Positions 16,084 through 24,787 of a DNA stretch of 32,052 nucleotides are shown in pieces. The stretch lies in the NCBI GenBank assembly GCA_947599825.1, contig CANQFS010000019.1, forward strand, positions 1 through 32,052. Reading direction: 5' to 3'. Made by a program: the position numbers and the translations under genes. The notes beneath the pieces are model-generated. The model ran no database searches. It saw only the letters and a list, made by a program, of their open reading frames with translations, and was not told where the DNA came from. Each line of letters begins with the position of its first letter. Positions within the stretch are counted from its first letter, which is position 1. This DNA comes from an uncultured Clostridia bacterium. Its GTDB lineage: Bacteria; Bacillota; Clostridia; TANB77; CAG-508.

Positions 16084-17952
16084 TTAGAATCCTGTTCTTG
16101 GAAGTTTTGGCTCTTCTGGTTTTTTTGAAATATTTGTAATAGTTATTTCTTTTGTGCTTTCATGTTCTATAATTTCTACTTCAAATTCTTCATTTGTCAT
16201 TTCATAATCGTAATGAGTTTTTACTTCTCGAATTGTATAAATTCCTTTTTCTAATTCTTTACTAATTGCAATTCCCTCTTCATTTGTAATTAACGTTTGC
16301 ACTACCTTTTTATTTTCATCTAAAATTTGAAAGATTACTCCTTCAATTGGACTTCCCTGCAATCTTCCATTTCTTAAATTGTCGTCTTCACTTATTTTTA
16401 TGATTTTGATTTTTCCTTTTATTCTTTCGTTTTCTAACTTTAATGTAGTTACTTCTCCATATTTAATTTCCACAGTAATTTCTTTTTCATTTAATACATA
16501 ATTGTCGTTTGTTTTGGTTTCTTTTAGAGTATAAGTTCCAATTTCTAAATTATTTGCATGAGCCTCGCCTTTTTCATTTGTAACTAACGTTTGTACTAAT
16601 TTTCCTTTGCTATCAAAAAGTTTAAATTCTACATTTTTTAGCGTAATTTCATTGTTTTCTGCATCTACTTTAATAATTTTTAAATCTCCTTTTTTTCGTT
16701 CATTTTCGAACGTAACACTTTCTAGTTTTCCCCATTGCAAAGTAACTTGCTTTTCCTCTTTTGAAAGTATATAAGGTTCTGGTACTTTAATTTCCTTAAT
16801 TGTTACAGTTTGTGGATAAATTCCATCTAAACGAATAATTCCATTTTGGTTAGTAATACCTTCTCCTAGTTTATTTTGTTTTTCATCTCTTATTTCAAAA
16901 GTGACATTTTCTAGTGGCTTCTTTGTTTGTGAATCTATTTTTTGTATTTCTAAACTACATGTATTTGCTTTTATTTCTAGTGAAATAGAAGTTCCTGCTG
17001 TTTCATAATTATTTACATATGTAACATAACTTTGTTCTTCACTATCTCGAGTGTTACAATAAAAGATAGGATTGGTTTTTATTTGTGCATTTTTTACAAT
17101 TATTGTTCCATTTATATCTTGCTTTATTTGACTTATTGGAATTGCTATTTTAAATGTATTTTGTAAAAGATAGTTTTGCTCTGTATTATTCATATCTAAT
17201 ATTTTTGTGCCATTGGGAAATTTTTGTATTTCTACTTCATACGATTTTAACTCTCTATTTGCTTTTACTTCATAATTTTGCACATAATATTCCGTATTAT
17301 TAATTATTTCTGTTTTTCCTTCTTGGTATTGTTGTATTACTACAGTTGGTAACTGATAGGTATCTGTTCCATTTATTCCATAATCATATAATGTTTGTGC
17401 TATTTCTAATACTTTACTTCCTCTTTCTTTTACTACTTCTTTAGGATTTCCATCTACACTTGTAGTTCCAACAATATATTTTTCTTTTGGAGAAATTGGT
17501 CCATCTAGGTTTGTTAGGCAATGCATTGCTATTTGTGTAGCAGTGTATAAATCATCATCACATAATAGGTTCCAGTCTGTATATTTTGAACCCATATAAC
17601 CCTTGTCTAAAATTCTCCAAATTCTTTGGTCTTCTTCTTTTTCTATCATGGCTTTATAAGATTCGCATTTTCCTCCTATTCCGCCCTTATATGGTTCGAC
17701 ACCAAAAGCAGGATATTTTTTATCTTCTACTTCATCATAATAATTAGTATACCATACTTCTTTATAAGTCCAACTTTTTTTATCTTCTTGCCAATATTGT
17801 AATACTGAATCACATGCATGTCCTAATTGCAAACAAACTATATCTCCTTCATTAATTTTTGCCTCACTAGGATTTATACTTGCTGTTATTTGTAATATTT
17901 GAGATGTTAGTAGTAATATTAAAATTATTTTTTTCATTATTTTTTGTTTCAT
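16084..17952 (-). CDS. Secreted thioester-like/SpaA-repeat surface protein ending in LPRTGF
   Basis: The protein has 622 residues. A signal peptide (MKKIILILLLTSQILQITAS) is followed by a region resembling the thioester (TQXA) domain of Gram-positive adhesins: YPAFGVEP (80-87) and ATQIAMHCL (138-146). The cysteine that should pair with Gln140 is replaced by Gly84. Three SpaA/Cna_B prealbumin-like repeats follow (about 331-418, 421-510, 512-610), each with a lysine in its first strand (IQKIDSQTKKP) and an E in TIKEIKV, TLKETKT or TIREVKT, consistent with isopeptide cross-links. The chain stops at PKLPRTGF, a sortase motif with no hydrophobic or basic tail. ATG 17952 is preferred: AAAGGGTG lies 5 nt upstream. 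It is a likely adhesin or fibre subunit. Confidence 0.8.
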   Translation of the reverse strand: MKQKIMKKIILILLLTSQILQITASINPSEAKINEGDIVCLQLGHACDSVLQYWQEDKKSWTYKEVWYTNYYDEVEDKKYPAFGVEPYKGGIGGKCESYKAMIEKEEDQRIWRILDKGYMGSKYTDWNLLCDDDLYTATQIAMHCLTNLDGPISPKEKYIVGTTSVDGNPKEVVKERGSKVLEIAQTLYDYGINGTDTYQLPTVVIQQYQEGKTEIINNTEYYVQNYEVKANRELKSYEVEIQKFPNGTKILDMNNTEQNYLLQNTFKIAIPISQIKQDINGTIIVKNAQIKTNPIFYCNTRDSEEQSYVTYVNNYETAGTSISLEIKANTCSLEIQKIDSQTKKPLENVTFEIRDEKQNKLGEGITNQNGIIRLDGIYPQTVTIKEIKVPEPYILSKEEKQVTLQWGKLESVTFENERKKGDLKIIKVDAENNEITLKNVEFKLFDSKGKLVQTLVTNEKGEAHANNLEIGTYTLKETKTNDNYVLNEKEITVEIKYGEVTTLKLENERIKGKIKIIKISEDDNLRNGRLQGSPIEGVIFQILDENKKVVQTLITNEEGIAISKELEKGIYTIREVKTHYDYEMTNEEFEVEIIEHESTKEITITNISKKPEEPKLPRTGF

Positions 17953-18025
17953 TATTTCACCCTTTCTTTTTATGGTTTCACCTATATGTTTTTTTATTTT
18001 TATATACATATTTTATTTTTATTAC

Positions 18026-18105
18026 CATACTTTTTAATTAACATACTTTTTAATTAACATACTTTTTAATTAACATACTTTTTAATTAACATACTTTTTA
18101 AGTTA
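18026..18105. repeat. Five tandem copies of a 16-bp unit (CATACTTTTTAATTAA)
   Basis: Four perfect copies (from 18026, 18042, 18058 and 18074) and a fifth that diverges at its end (18090-18105) lie just upstream of the SpaA-protein gene. There are no spacers, so it is not CRISPR. Confidence 0.9.
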
Positions 18106-18151
18106 GCGTATTATTTAGCAAAAAAAAATTATAGCAGATAAAAATAAAAGA

Positions 18152-18183
18152 CTAAATAAAACGCATAAAATACGCTTATTTAG
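18152..18183 (-). terminator. Terminator of rpsF-ssb-rpsR
   Basis: On the minus strand CTAAATAAGCGTA pairs with TATGCG...TTATTTAG (one G-T pair and a small bulge), followed by TCTTTTATTTTT. It lies about 90 nt after rpsR. A 17-bp palindrome (ATACAAAGTCTTTGTAT, 18213-18229) lies between. Confidence 0.6.
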
Positions 18184-18271
18184 CCCCTATTTAACATTTA
18201 TGTATTTTCATAATACAAAGTCTTTGTATAAACTTTATAATGCAAAACTTTCATTGAATTTTTTATTTGTA

Positions 18272-18553
18272 TTACTCTTGTGTAAATGGTAAAATAGCAA
18301 TTTGTCTTGCTCTTTTTACTGCTAGAGTAATATCTCTTTGATGTTTTGCGCATGCTCCTGTTGCTCTTCTTGGTAGTATTTTTCCTTTATCGTTGATGAA
18401 TTTCTTTAATTGGTCTGCATTTTTATAATCTAACACAAGATTTTTGTCTGCACATAAAGGACAAACTTTTTTTCTTATTTTTCTAAATTTTGGATTGAAA
18501 TCATCATCAATATTGTTATTTCTGTTATTTCTTTTTTGTTTTTTATCTGCCAT
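18272..18553 (-). CDS. rpsR: Small ribosomal subunit protein bS18
   Basis: This is a 93-residue protein of the 30S platform that pairs with S6. The family core is clear: [40 protein letters not shown] and [19 protein letters not shown]. It retains the cysteines and histidine (CPLC, CAKH) of the zinc-binding (C+) form. The N-terminal ~28 residues are Lys/Arg/Asn-rich and disordered. The gene lies 36 nt after ssb, last in rpsF-ssb-rpsR. Confidence 0.97.
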   Translation of the reverse strand: MADKKQKRNNRNNNIDDDFNPKFRKIRKKVCPLCADKNLVLDYKNADQLKKFINDKGKILPRRATGACAKHQRDITLAVKRARQIAILPFTQE

Positions 18554-18589
18554 TATTTTTCCCCCTATCTTAATTATGTGATAACCTAC

Positions 18590-19015
18590 TTAGAATGGTA
18601 AATCGTCTCCTGAAGAAACTTCAAAGTCAGAATTTCCAGCTGTTTCTGGCATTGTTCCAAATGTAGCATCAAAATTGCTTCCTGCTTCTCCATCTCTTTT
18701 ACTATCTGCAAAATATGCTTCTTCTGCTACTACTTCTGTAATATAATGTTTTTGTCCTTGGTCATCGTCCCAAGTTCTTGTTTGAATTCTTCCAATAATA
18801 CCTACTTGTTGACCTTTTCTGAAGTATTTGCTACAGAATTCTCCTAATTTGCTCCATGCTACAATGTTAATAAAGTCTGCTTGTCTTTCTTCGCCTTGTC
18901 TTACGAATCTTCTATTAACTGCTAAGCTAAAAGAAGCAACTAATGTATTGTTAGATTGTGTATATCTAACCTCTGGGTCTCTTGTTAATCTTCCCATTAA
19001 AATTACTTTGTTCAT
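18590..19015 (-). CDS. ssb: Single-stranded DNA-binding protein
   Basis: This 141-residue SSB binds single-stranded DNA during replication and repair. The OB fold spans residues 1 to about 105 (MNKVILMGRLTRDPEVRYTQ; FINIVAWSKLGEFCSKYFRK; GRIQTRTWDD). A short linker leads to the acidic tip DDLPF that recruits partner proteins. AAGGTAAGGG precedes the ATG. It lies in the conserved rpsF-ssb-rpsR order, but 353 nt after rpsF because of the intervening repeat array. Confidence 0.97.
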   Translation of the reverse strand: MNKVILMGRLTRDPEVRYTQSNNTLVASFSLAVNRRFVRQGEERQADFINIVAWSKLGEFCSKYFRKGQQVGIIGRIQTRTWDDDQGQKHYITEVVAEEAYFADSKRDGEAGSNFDATFGTMPETAGNSDFEVSSGDDLPF

Positions 19016-19089
19016 ATTTTTTCCCTTACCTTTCTTTAAAGGCCCCTATTTCTTTTTTTTTGTTTTTGATTTTGATTTTGATTTTTTAT

Positions 19090-19365
19090 TTTTGTTTTTC
19101 ATTTTGTTTTGAATTTTTTAAATTTTTACTTTTTGCTTTTCATTTTGTTTTAAATTTTTTAAATTTTTACTTTTTGCTTTTCATTTTGTTTTAAATTTTT
19201 TCTTTTTGTTTTTTACTTTTTAGTTTTGAATTTTTGAAATTTTGCTTTTGCTTTTCATCTTGTTTCGAATTTTTAAAGTTTTTTCCTTTGTTTTTCATTT
19301 TGTTTCGAGTTTTTAAAGTTTTTGCTTCTACTTTTCATCTTGTTTTGAACTTTTTGCTTTTGCTT
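19090..19365 (-). repeat. ~40-bp minisatellite between rpsF and ssb
   Basis: A TTTTCAT(T/C)TTGTTT core recurs at about 19096, 19137, 19178, 19252, 19292 and 19332 (spacing 41, 41, 74, 40, 40), with a decayed copy in the longer interval. Each unit continues GAATTTTTTAAATTTTTACTTTTTGC or similar. The transcript strand is A-rich (AACAAAATGAAAAGCAAAA) with stops in all frames, so it is not a gene. TTTTGA repeats lie beside it at 19063-19085. Confidence 0.85.
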
Positions 19366-19368
19366 GCT

Positions 19369-19653
19369 TTATTTTTCTACTTTTACTGTCATAAATTTAA
19401 TAATTTCGTCTGTAATTCTGTAATTTCTTTCAAGTTCTGAAATTAGGCTTGGATTTGCTTCAAAGTAAAATACAACATAATTTCCTTCTTTGTTTTTTTG
19501 TACTTCATAAGCTAATTTTCTTTTTCCCATTTCATCTACTTTTTCAAGTTTTCCATCTGTATTAATCAAATCAGAGAATTTTTGAATAATTGCTTTTATT
19601 CCTTCTTCATCTAAATTTGGATTAATAATGATAACACTTTCGTAATTATTCAT
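19369..19653 (-). CDS. rpsF: Small ribosomal subunit protein bS6
   Basis: This is a 94-residue 30S protein that binds S18. The ferredoxin-like fold signatures are MNNYESVIIINPNLDEEGIK at the start, GKRKLAYEVQKNKEGNYVVF in the middle and ERNYRITDEIIKFMTVKV at the end. A strong AGGAGGTG precedes the ATG. It heads the rpsF-ssb-rpsR operon. Confidence 0.97.
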   Translation of the reverse strand: MNNYESVIIINPNLDEEGIKAIIQKFSDLINTDGKLEKVDEMGKRKLAYEVQKNKEGNYVVFYFEANPSLISELERNYRITDEIIKFMTVKVEK

Positions 19654-19740
19654 TATTGTTTCACCTCCTTTTGGACTATTAACCTACAGATTTCTGTAAG
19701 TAAGGATGTAAAAATTTAGTTTTATTTTTACAACATTAGT

Positions 19741-19769
19741 ATTTTATCACATTTTTTAAGATATCGCAA
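19741..19769 (-). promoter_or_regulatory. Promoter of rpsF-ssb-rpsR
   Basis: On the minus strand TTGCGA (19769-19764) and TAAAAT (19746-19741) are 17 nt apart with an upstream TGA. The leader can form GTAAAAAT/ATTTTTAC and ACAGA/TCTGT hairpins. Feedback by S6:S18 on this leader is known in many bacteria; I could not confirm its motif here. Confidence 0.7.
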
Positions 19770-19804
19770 GGGGTTTTAAGATTTTTCTTATAAATTGGAA
19801 CTAC

Positions 19805-21661
19805 CTACATTTTCTCTTTTGTATAGTAATTCATTCCGTAGCCAAAATCTAGCTTATAATAAGATCCTATAAATTCTGGTGTATCAGATTCTATTTCATA
19901 AGTAGGCTCTACAATAATTTCTCCCTTACTATTTATAACGCCCCATTTGCCATTTTCCATAATTCCTGCAAAACCATATTTATTCAATTCTAATGCCATA
20001 TCATATTTTGCTTCAATTATAGTATTTCCTTCTTTATCTTGATATCCCCATTTGCCATTTTCTGCTTTGAAAGCATATAAGTCTAAATTAGGAAATAGTT
20101 CTTTATATGATATTTCATTTCCTTTACTATTTAAATACTTTCTTTCTGTTTTTGAAAATATTGTTACATAGTTTTCTTCTATTTGAATATTGGCTTCTTT
20201 CATAGAAACTATTTTTTCCATATTTTCATTATAAATTTCTATTGTATATGGTTCTAGTAAAATCGTTTGTATCATTTCTTTGTTTTCTATATTATAGATA
20301 ACGTCATAATTTGAAATTATTTCTTGCTTTTTACTTGCATCATATATTCCTACTTTTCTATTTTTTGTTACAATGAAATAGTTGTCGAAAGAATATTCAA
20401 TATAAGAATATTCATTTTCTAGTATAACATTTTGATTTTTATCAATTAGTCCAAATTTATCTTGTTTATCTATTGTTATACAATATTGAGTATTTTCTAC
20501 TGATACTACTGTTTTTTCTGTTTGTTCTTCTTGCTTTTCTCCTTTTTTATTATAAGAAGTAGTAATTCCATCTTTTTGAGCATTAATGCTTTCTGTTGAA
20601 ATCATAATGTAATCATATTCTGGCTTTAAAATTTCTTTTCCTTCTATATCTAATACTCCTTGTTTGCCATTTTTTTGTACTAAAAACATTTGATTTTGAC
20701 TATTATATTCAATTTCTTCATAACTATGTTTTATAATTTGCTTTTTATTTTGGTATATGCCTGCTTGTCCATTTTGAAATGCAAGTAGATAAATGTCATC
20801 GTTCTTCATTTCTTCTATGATACGATTGACTTCATTATATTCTACTTCCAAAATTGTTTTTCCTTGGTTATCTATATAGCCATATCTATAGCCTTCTTGC
20901 TTTTTTTGACCTACTACAAAACCTGCTTTTTTATATTGTGTTTCTTTATCATAATAGCCGTCTGCACTAATAGAGTCATAAGCAATTTCTACTATTTCTT
21001 TTCCTTTGATGTTAATAACTCCATATTTTTCTTCTTGTTTTACTAATAAACAGCCTTCTTTATATTGCAGACTTTCTATAGAGTCGTATATTGCTTTTGT
21101 TATTTTTTTGCCTTTGAAGTCCATTATTCCGTATTTATTATTTTCTTTATATGCAAGAACACTCTTTTCATATGGAATTTCTGTTGAAATGTCTTTTAAT
21201 GAAAGTGGCAATACTTGTGTATATTTTGTAAAAATTTTTTCATTTTTTTCGTTTAATACTTCAGTTTGATATTCTCCTGTTTGAGAATTATAATTGAAAT
21301 ATCCAATAAATACTGCTTTTGAGGGGTTTGGAATTACTAGCATATCATATTTTGGTTCAACTAATATAGTTCCATTTGTGTCTATTACTCCATATTTTTC
21401 ATTTTCGTATAGTTTAAAGTAAGAAAATTGGGTTACTTGTTCTATTTCATAATCTTTATCTATTTTCTGGTTCATGAATAAGAAAGCTATTGCTATAGCA
21501 GTAACTATAATAAGCACTAATAAAAATATTTTTTTGCTATTTTTATTTTTTATCTTTTCTCCGTATACTTTTTCATTATTTTTTAATTTCTTATTCTTTT
21601 TATTTATTTTTTCTATTTTCATGTTTACTTCTTTAATTATTTCTTCATTTTCTTCTTCCAT
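19805..21661 (-). CDS. Membrane-anchored WG-repeat (KWG) protein
   Basis: This 618-residue protein has a charged cytoplasmic N-terminus, one membrane helix (about 45-64, IFLLVLIIVTAIAIAFLFMN) and a long extracytoplasmic domain of about ten WG repeats. These are recognisable as K-Y-G-V-I-D/N variants such as KYGVIDTNGTILVEPKYD, KYGIMDFKGK, KQGVLDIEGKEIL, KWGYQDKEGNTIIEAKYD and KWGVINSKGEIIVEP. WG repeats form beta-propeller-like protein-binding scaffolds; the partner here is unknown. AAGGGA lies 11 nt upstream of ATG 21661. It follows the CNNM/CorC gene by 60 nt and may be co-transcribed with it. Confidence 0.88.
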   Translation of the reverse strand: MEEENEEIIKEVNMKIEKINKKNKKLKNNEKVYGEKIKNKNSKKIFLLVLIIVTAIAIAFLFMNQKIDKDYEIEQVTQFSYFKLYENEKYGVIDTNGTILVEPKYDMLVIPNPSKAVFIGYFNYNSQTGEYQTEVLNEKNEKIFTKYTQVLPLSLKDISTEIPYEKSVLAYKENNKYGIMDFKGKKITKAIYDSIESLQYKEGCLLVKQEEKYGVINIKGKEIVEIAYDSISADGYYDKETQYKKAGFVVGQKKQEGYRYGYIDNQGKTILEVEYNEVNRIIEEMKNDDIYLLAFQNGQAGIYQNKKQIIKHSYEEIEYNSQNQMFLVQKNGKQGVLDIEGKEILKPEYDYIMISTESINAQKDGITTSYNKKGEKQEEQTEKTVVSVENTQYCITIDKQDKFGLIDKNQNVILENEYSYIEYSFDNYFIVTKNRKVGIYDASKKQEIISNYDVIYNIENKEMIQTILLEPYTIEIYNENMEKIVSMKEANIQIEENYVTIFSKTERKYLNSKGNEISYKELFPNLDLYAFKAENGKWGYQDKEGNTIIEAKYDMALELNKYGFAGIMENGKWGVINSKGEIIVEPTYEIESDTPEFIGSYYKLDFGYGMNYYTKEKM

Positions 21662-21721
21662 TTTTGTTTCATTCCCTTCTTACTTTGCTTGAAAGCAAAC
21701 ATAGCTAGTAATCAAAATGTC

Positions 21722-23008
21722 TTATAATTTGCAAGCCTTTACTAATAAAATTCTTTTTTCTTCGTATTTTTCTATTTTATAGTTTACCTCTTTTGTTTCT
21801 ATTGTTGGATTTTCGCCTTCTTCTGGTATCCTTCCTAATAGTTCTAGTAAATAACCAGACAGAGTGTCGTAATCGCCTTCTGGAATATCTACTTGTAATA
21901 TTTTCTTTAGCTCGCTTATTGTTACTCCTCCACTAATCATAAAAGTGTTGTCGTCTATTTTTGTATAGTCATTTTCTACTTCGTCATATTCGTCAAAAAT
22001 ATTTCCTACAATTTCTTCAAGTAGGTCTTCCATAGTAACAACTCCTGCTGTTCCACCATATTCGTCTATTACAATTGCCATTTGCATTTTGCTTTTTTGC
22101 AAGTCTTTAAATAATTCGTTAATTGGTTTATTTTCAGACACAAAATAGGCTTCTCGCATAATATGTTTTATTTTTACTGGTTTCTTTGTGTAAAAGTATT
22201 TTAATAAGTCTTTTACAAATAAAACACCTTTTATATCATCAATGCTTTCTTCATAAACAGGAATTCTACTATATTTGTAATCGTCTAAGTCTTCTATAAT
22301 ATCTTCTACTTTTGAATTAATTTCAATAGCATATACGTCTGTTCTTGGTGTCATTACCTCTGATACATTAATATCATTGAATTCAAAAATATTGTGAATC
22401 ATTTCTTTTTCTTCTTCTTCGATTGTTCCTTTTTCTTCTCCTTCGTCAATCATCATTTTAATTTCTTCTTCTGTTACTACTTCTTCTTCATTTTCAGAAA
22501 TACCAAATAGTTTTGATAACATATTTGTTACAAATGTTAGTATTTTTACAAATGGTGCAGTTAGAATAGAAATTCCTCGAATAATTGACACTGTAGCAAA
22601 AGCAATTTTTTCATAATACTTCATTGCTAGCCTTTTTGGTACTAATTCGCCTAATACTAATGTAAAAAAGGATAGAATAATTGTAATAAATACAATTGAA
22701 ATACCTCGCCAAATTTCTATAGATAAAGTCGGAAATAGAAGATGCAAATTTGGTGCTAATTTATCTGCAAATGTATCAGAAGCAAATGCACTAGATAAGA
22801 ACCCTGCTAGTGTAATTCCAATTTGAATAGTTGCTAAAAATTTACTTGGATTTTTTAGCATTTTTTCAATTTGCTTTGCTTTTTTATTTCCTTCTTTTGC
22901 TTGTTTTTCTATTTTTGCATCGTTAAGTGAAATAAATGCTATTTCTGTAGCAGCAAAATATGCGTTTAATAAGATTAAGATAAATAAGATTAAAATTTGC
23001 ATTATCAT
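21722..23008 (-). CDS. CNNM/CorC-family membrane protein (DUF21 plus CBS pair plus CorC domain)
   Basis: The protein has about 428 residues. An N-terminal CNNM/DUF21 membrane domain (about 1-190; ILILLNAYFAATEIAFISLN, ATIQIGITLAGFLSSAFASD) is followed by an acidic helix (TEEEIKMMIDEGEEKG). Then come a CBS pair (SEVMTPRTDVYAI; VIDEYGGTAGVVTMEDLLEE) and a C-terminal CorC/HlyC domain. Relatives are linked to magnesium and cobalt transport or efflux; the old name hemolysin is not supported as a function. The exact start is unclear: GTG 23011, ATG 23008 and ATG 23002 are clustered and AGAGGA lies 19 nt upstream of ATG 23008. Confidence 0.92.
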   Translation of the reverse strand: MIMQILILFILILLNAYFAATEIAFISLNDAKIEKQAKEGNKKAKQIEKMLKNPSKFLATIQIGITLAGFLSSAFASDTFADKLAPNLHLLFPTLSIEIWRGISIVFITIILSFFTLVLGELVPKRLAMKYYEKIAFATVSIIRGISILTAPFVKILTFVTNMLSKLFGISENEEEVVTEEEIKMMIDEGEEKGTIEEEEKEMIHNIFEFNDINVSEVMTPRTDVYAIEINSKVEDIIEDLDDYKYSRIPVYEESIDDIKGVLFVKDLLKYFYTKKPVKIKHIMREAYFVSENKPINELFKDLQKSKMQMAIVIDEYGGTAGVVTMEDLLEEIVGNIFDEYDEVENDYTKIDDNTFMISGGVTISELKKILQVDIPEGDYDTLSGYLLELLGRIPEEGENPTIETKEVNYKIEKYEEKRILLVKACKL

Positions 23009-23072
23009 CACGTCTTTGTTTTTATTTTCCTCTCTTTTTTTCTTATATTTATACCCATTTTTTACTGCTTTT

Positions 23073-23102
23073 ATTATATCTTTATTCTATTTCCTGTGTC
23101 AA
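23073..23102 (-). promoter_or_regulatory. Consensus promoter of the CNNM/CorC gene
   Basis: On the minus strand TTGACA (23102-23097) and TATAAT (23078-23073) are both perfect boxes, 18 nt apart, 65-95 nt before the start. Confidence 0.85.
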
Positions 23103-23129
23103 TTGTTTTTCTTTTTTTGTGTTTATTTT

Positions 23130-24725
23130 TTATACTACTGAATGAATTTTCCGTTCATATTGGCTCCATGTATTTAACACAGCATTTACTTCTGAATTTG
23201 GTACTAATGCTGCTCGAAGGGCAGAAATTGGCTTTGTAATGTCATAGCAAGTAATTTCTCCATTTTTTGCAGGCGCTAACCAACCTACAGAGTCTACATA
23301 TATTTGATAACAAATAGAGTGTTCTTCATAAGATTTTAGCTTTAATTGAATTGCTGACACACCATATGTATATTTATTTGCAAGTTGTGTTGGTATTGGA
23401 TTATTTCCATCGATATCTGTTGTGCCTGCACGGTTCATATAAGCTCCTCCAAATTGAAAAAAGTCTCTTTCATTGTCTAATGTTACTTTATTTTCTTTAT
23501 CAATATACTTCCAATCTGTTGCATTAGGATTCCAACCATAGGAATATATTTTTCCTGTATATCCACATTTTGCTTTGCTTCCTTCTTTCCAATAACTATA
23601 AACATAACCTCTTCCTTGTAAATAATCTTTTTCTACGTCTCCCATAATGCCAAATGCTACGCTTTCTGATTTATAATTTGGGTTTTTCCTTACTGCCTCT
23701 AGTCCTACAACATCATCATTTCCATAAGCATAACTCCACCCTACTGTAGAGTTATATGAAGCATAACAAAATACTAGGTCATCTGCTCTTGCAACATCTA
23801 CTTTTACACTAGTGCTATTTCCTGCTAAGTCTTGAATAGTTGTTGTATAAGACAGAATATTTCGAAAAATTTTTTTGAGAATAGTATTTCTTTCTATATT
23901 CCAACCTTCTAACTTTCGAATTGCTTCATTTGCTGTAATTTTAGCCTCTATTTTTCCATCTTCTAATTTTTCTTGTGAATATGTAGCTTGTGGTTTTGTA
24001 TTATCAATTTGTATTTCAGTATTTTTTGTTACTGCTTGGCTACTATTTTTTGCTTCATCTTGAACAATGCCTTTTTCTATAGCAAAGCTTAATTTGCCTT
24101 CTTCTTCAATTCCAGATATGGTAAGTTCTATTTCTTGCTGCTCTTCTGTATTTCTTATTATTTGCATTGTTTTGTTTGATGGATTTATTTTTGTATTGTT
24201 AATAAATATTTGAATGTCTTTTTCTTCTAGACTTTTTTGTATTTTTTGATCGTCTTGCACTAGAATATTTACCTTAATTTGTGTTTCTTTATTAGCATAG
24301 TTTGGATAAGCAGTGTTACTATTTGAAATACTTTGTATTTGTACTGTTGGGGCCTCTGTATCAATGTTTGTAACTTCTACTGTTACTTTTTTTACATTTC
24401 CTGATTTATCCTTTACTTCTACTTCTTCTTTTGTATTTTTTTCAAATTGTTTTTTTAGAGTACACCCATCATCTTGCAATACCCAACCATTTCCTGGTTC
24501 TTGTATTGGTTCATTGGCTTTTAATGTAACTTCTACTTTTTCTGTTGTTTTTTCTTTTGGAGAATAACTAACATCTACATTTGGCAAAGTTCTGTCTATA
24601 TTTATTGTTCCTACTATAATGTTTTCTTCTAACACGTATTTTGCAAACGTAGATGTAGAGAAAATGCTAAGTACAACTAAAATTGAAAATAGGAAACCTA
24701 TTAGTATTAGAGTACTTTTTTTCAT
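23130..24725 (-). CDS. Secreted Ig-like/ChW-like surface protein, last gene of the SipW operon
   Basis: This is a 531-residue exported protein. After a hydrophobic N-terminus comes STFAKYVLEENIIVGTINID, similar to the SipW-substrate pattern of the two TasA-like proteins in the same operon. Residues about 45-320 are Ig-like modules, two of which carry the NGWVLQDDG...VKDKSGN and GWNIERN...IQDLAGN signatures. The C-terminal ~200 residues resemble degenerate clostridial hydrophobic repeats with conserved Trp (YGVSAIQLKL...YQIYVDSVGW). No LPxTG or membrane anchor is present, so it should be released or assembled onto a fibre. AGGAGGT lies 5 nt upstream of ATG. It lies 62 nt after the second TasA-like gene. 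Confidence 0.75.
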   Translation of the reverse strand: MKKSTLILIGFLFSILVVLSIFSTSTFAKYVLEENIIVGTINIDRTLPNVDVSYSPKEKTTEKVEVTLKANEPIQEPGNGWVLQDDGCTLKKQFEKNTKEEVEVKDKSGNVKKVTVEVTNIDTEAPTVQIQSISNSNTAYPNYANKETQIKVNILVQDDQKIQKSLEEKDIQIFINNTKINPSNKTMQIIRNTEEQQEIELTISGIEEEGKLSFAIEKGIVQDEAKNSSQAVTKNTEIQIDNTKPQATYSQEKLEDGKIEAKITANEAIRKLEGWNIERNTILKKIFRNILSYTTTIQDLAGNSTSVKVDVARADDLVFCYASYNSTVGWSYAYGNDDVVGLEAVRKNPNYKSESVAFGIMGDVEKDYLQGRGYVYSYWKEGSKAKCGYTGKIYSYGWNPNATDWKYIDKENKVTLDNERDFFQFGGAYMNRAGTTDIDGNNPIPTQLANKYTYGVSAIQLKLKSYEEHSICYQIYVDSVGWLAPAKNGEITCYDITKPISALRAALVPNSEVNAVLNTWSQYERKIHSVV

Positions 24726-24787
24726 ATTTTACCTCCTTGTAATATTTTTTTGTTTTTGCTTTTTATAATACATTTCATTGCAATTTG

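Noticed and set aside
18026-18105. CRISPR array
   Set aside because: Units are contiguous with no spacers, only 16 bp long, and no cas gene is present; the same holds for the arrays at 14923 and 19090.
18828-19440. Plus-strand Phe/Leu ORFs over the ssb and minisatellite region
   Set aside because: They are translations of the T-rich repeat; no start signals and pure low complexity.
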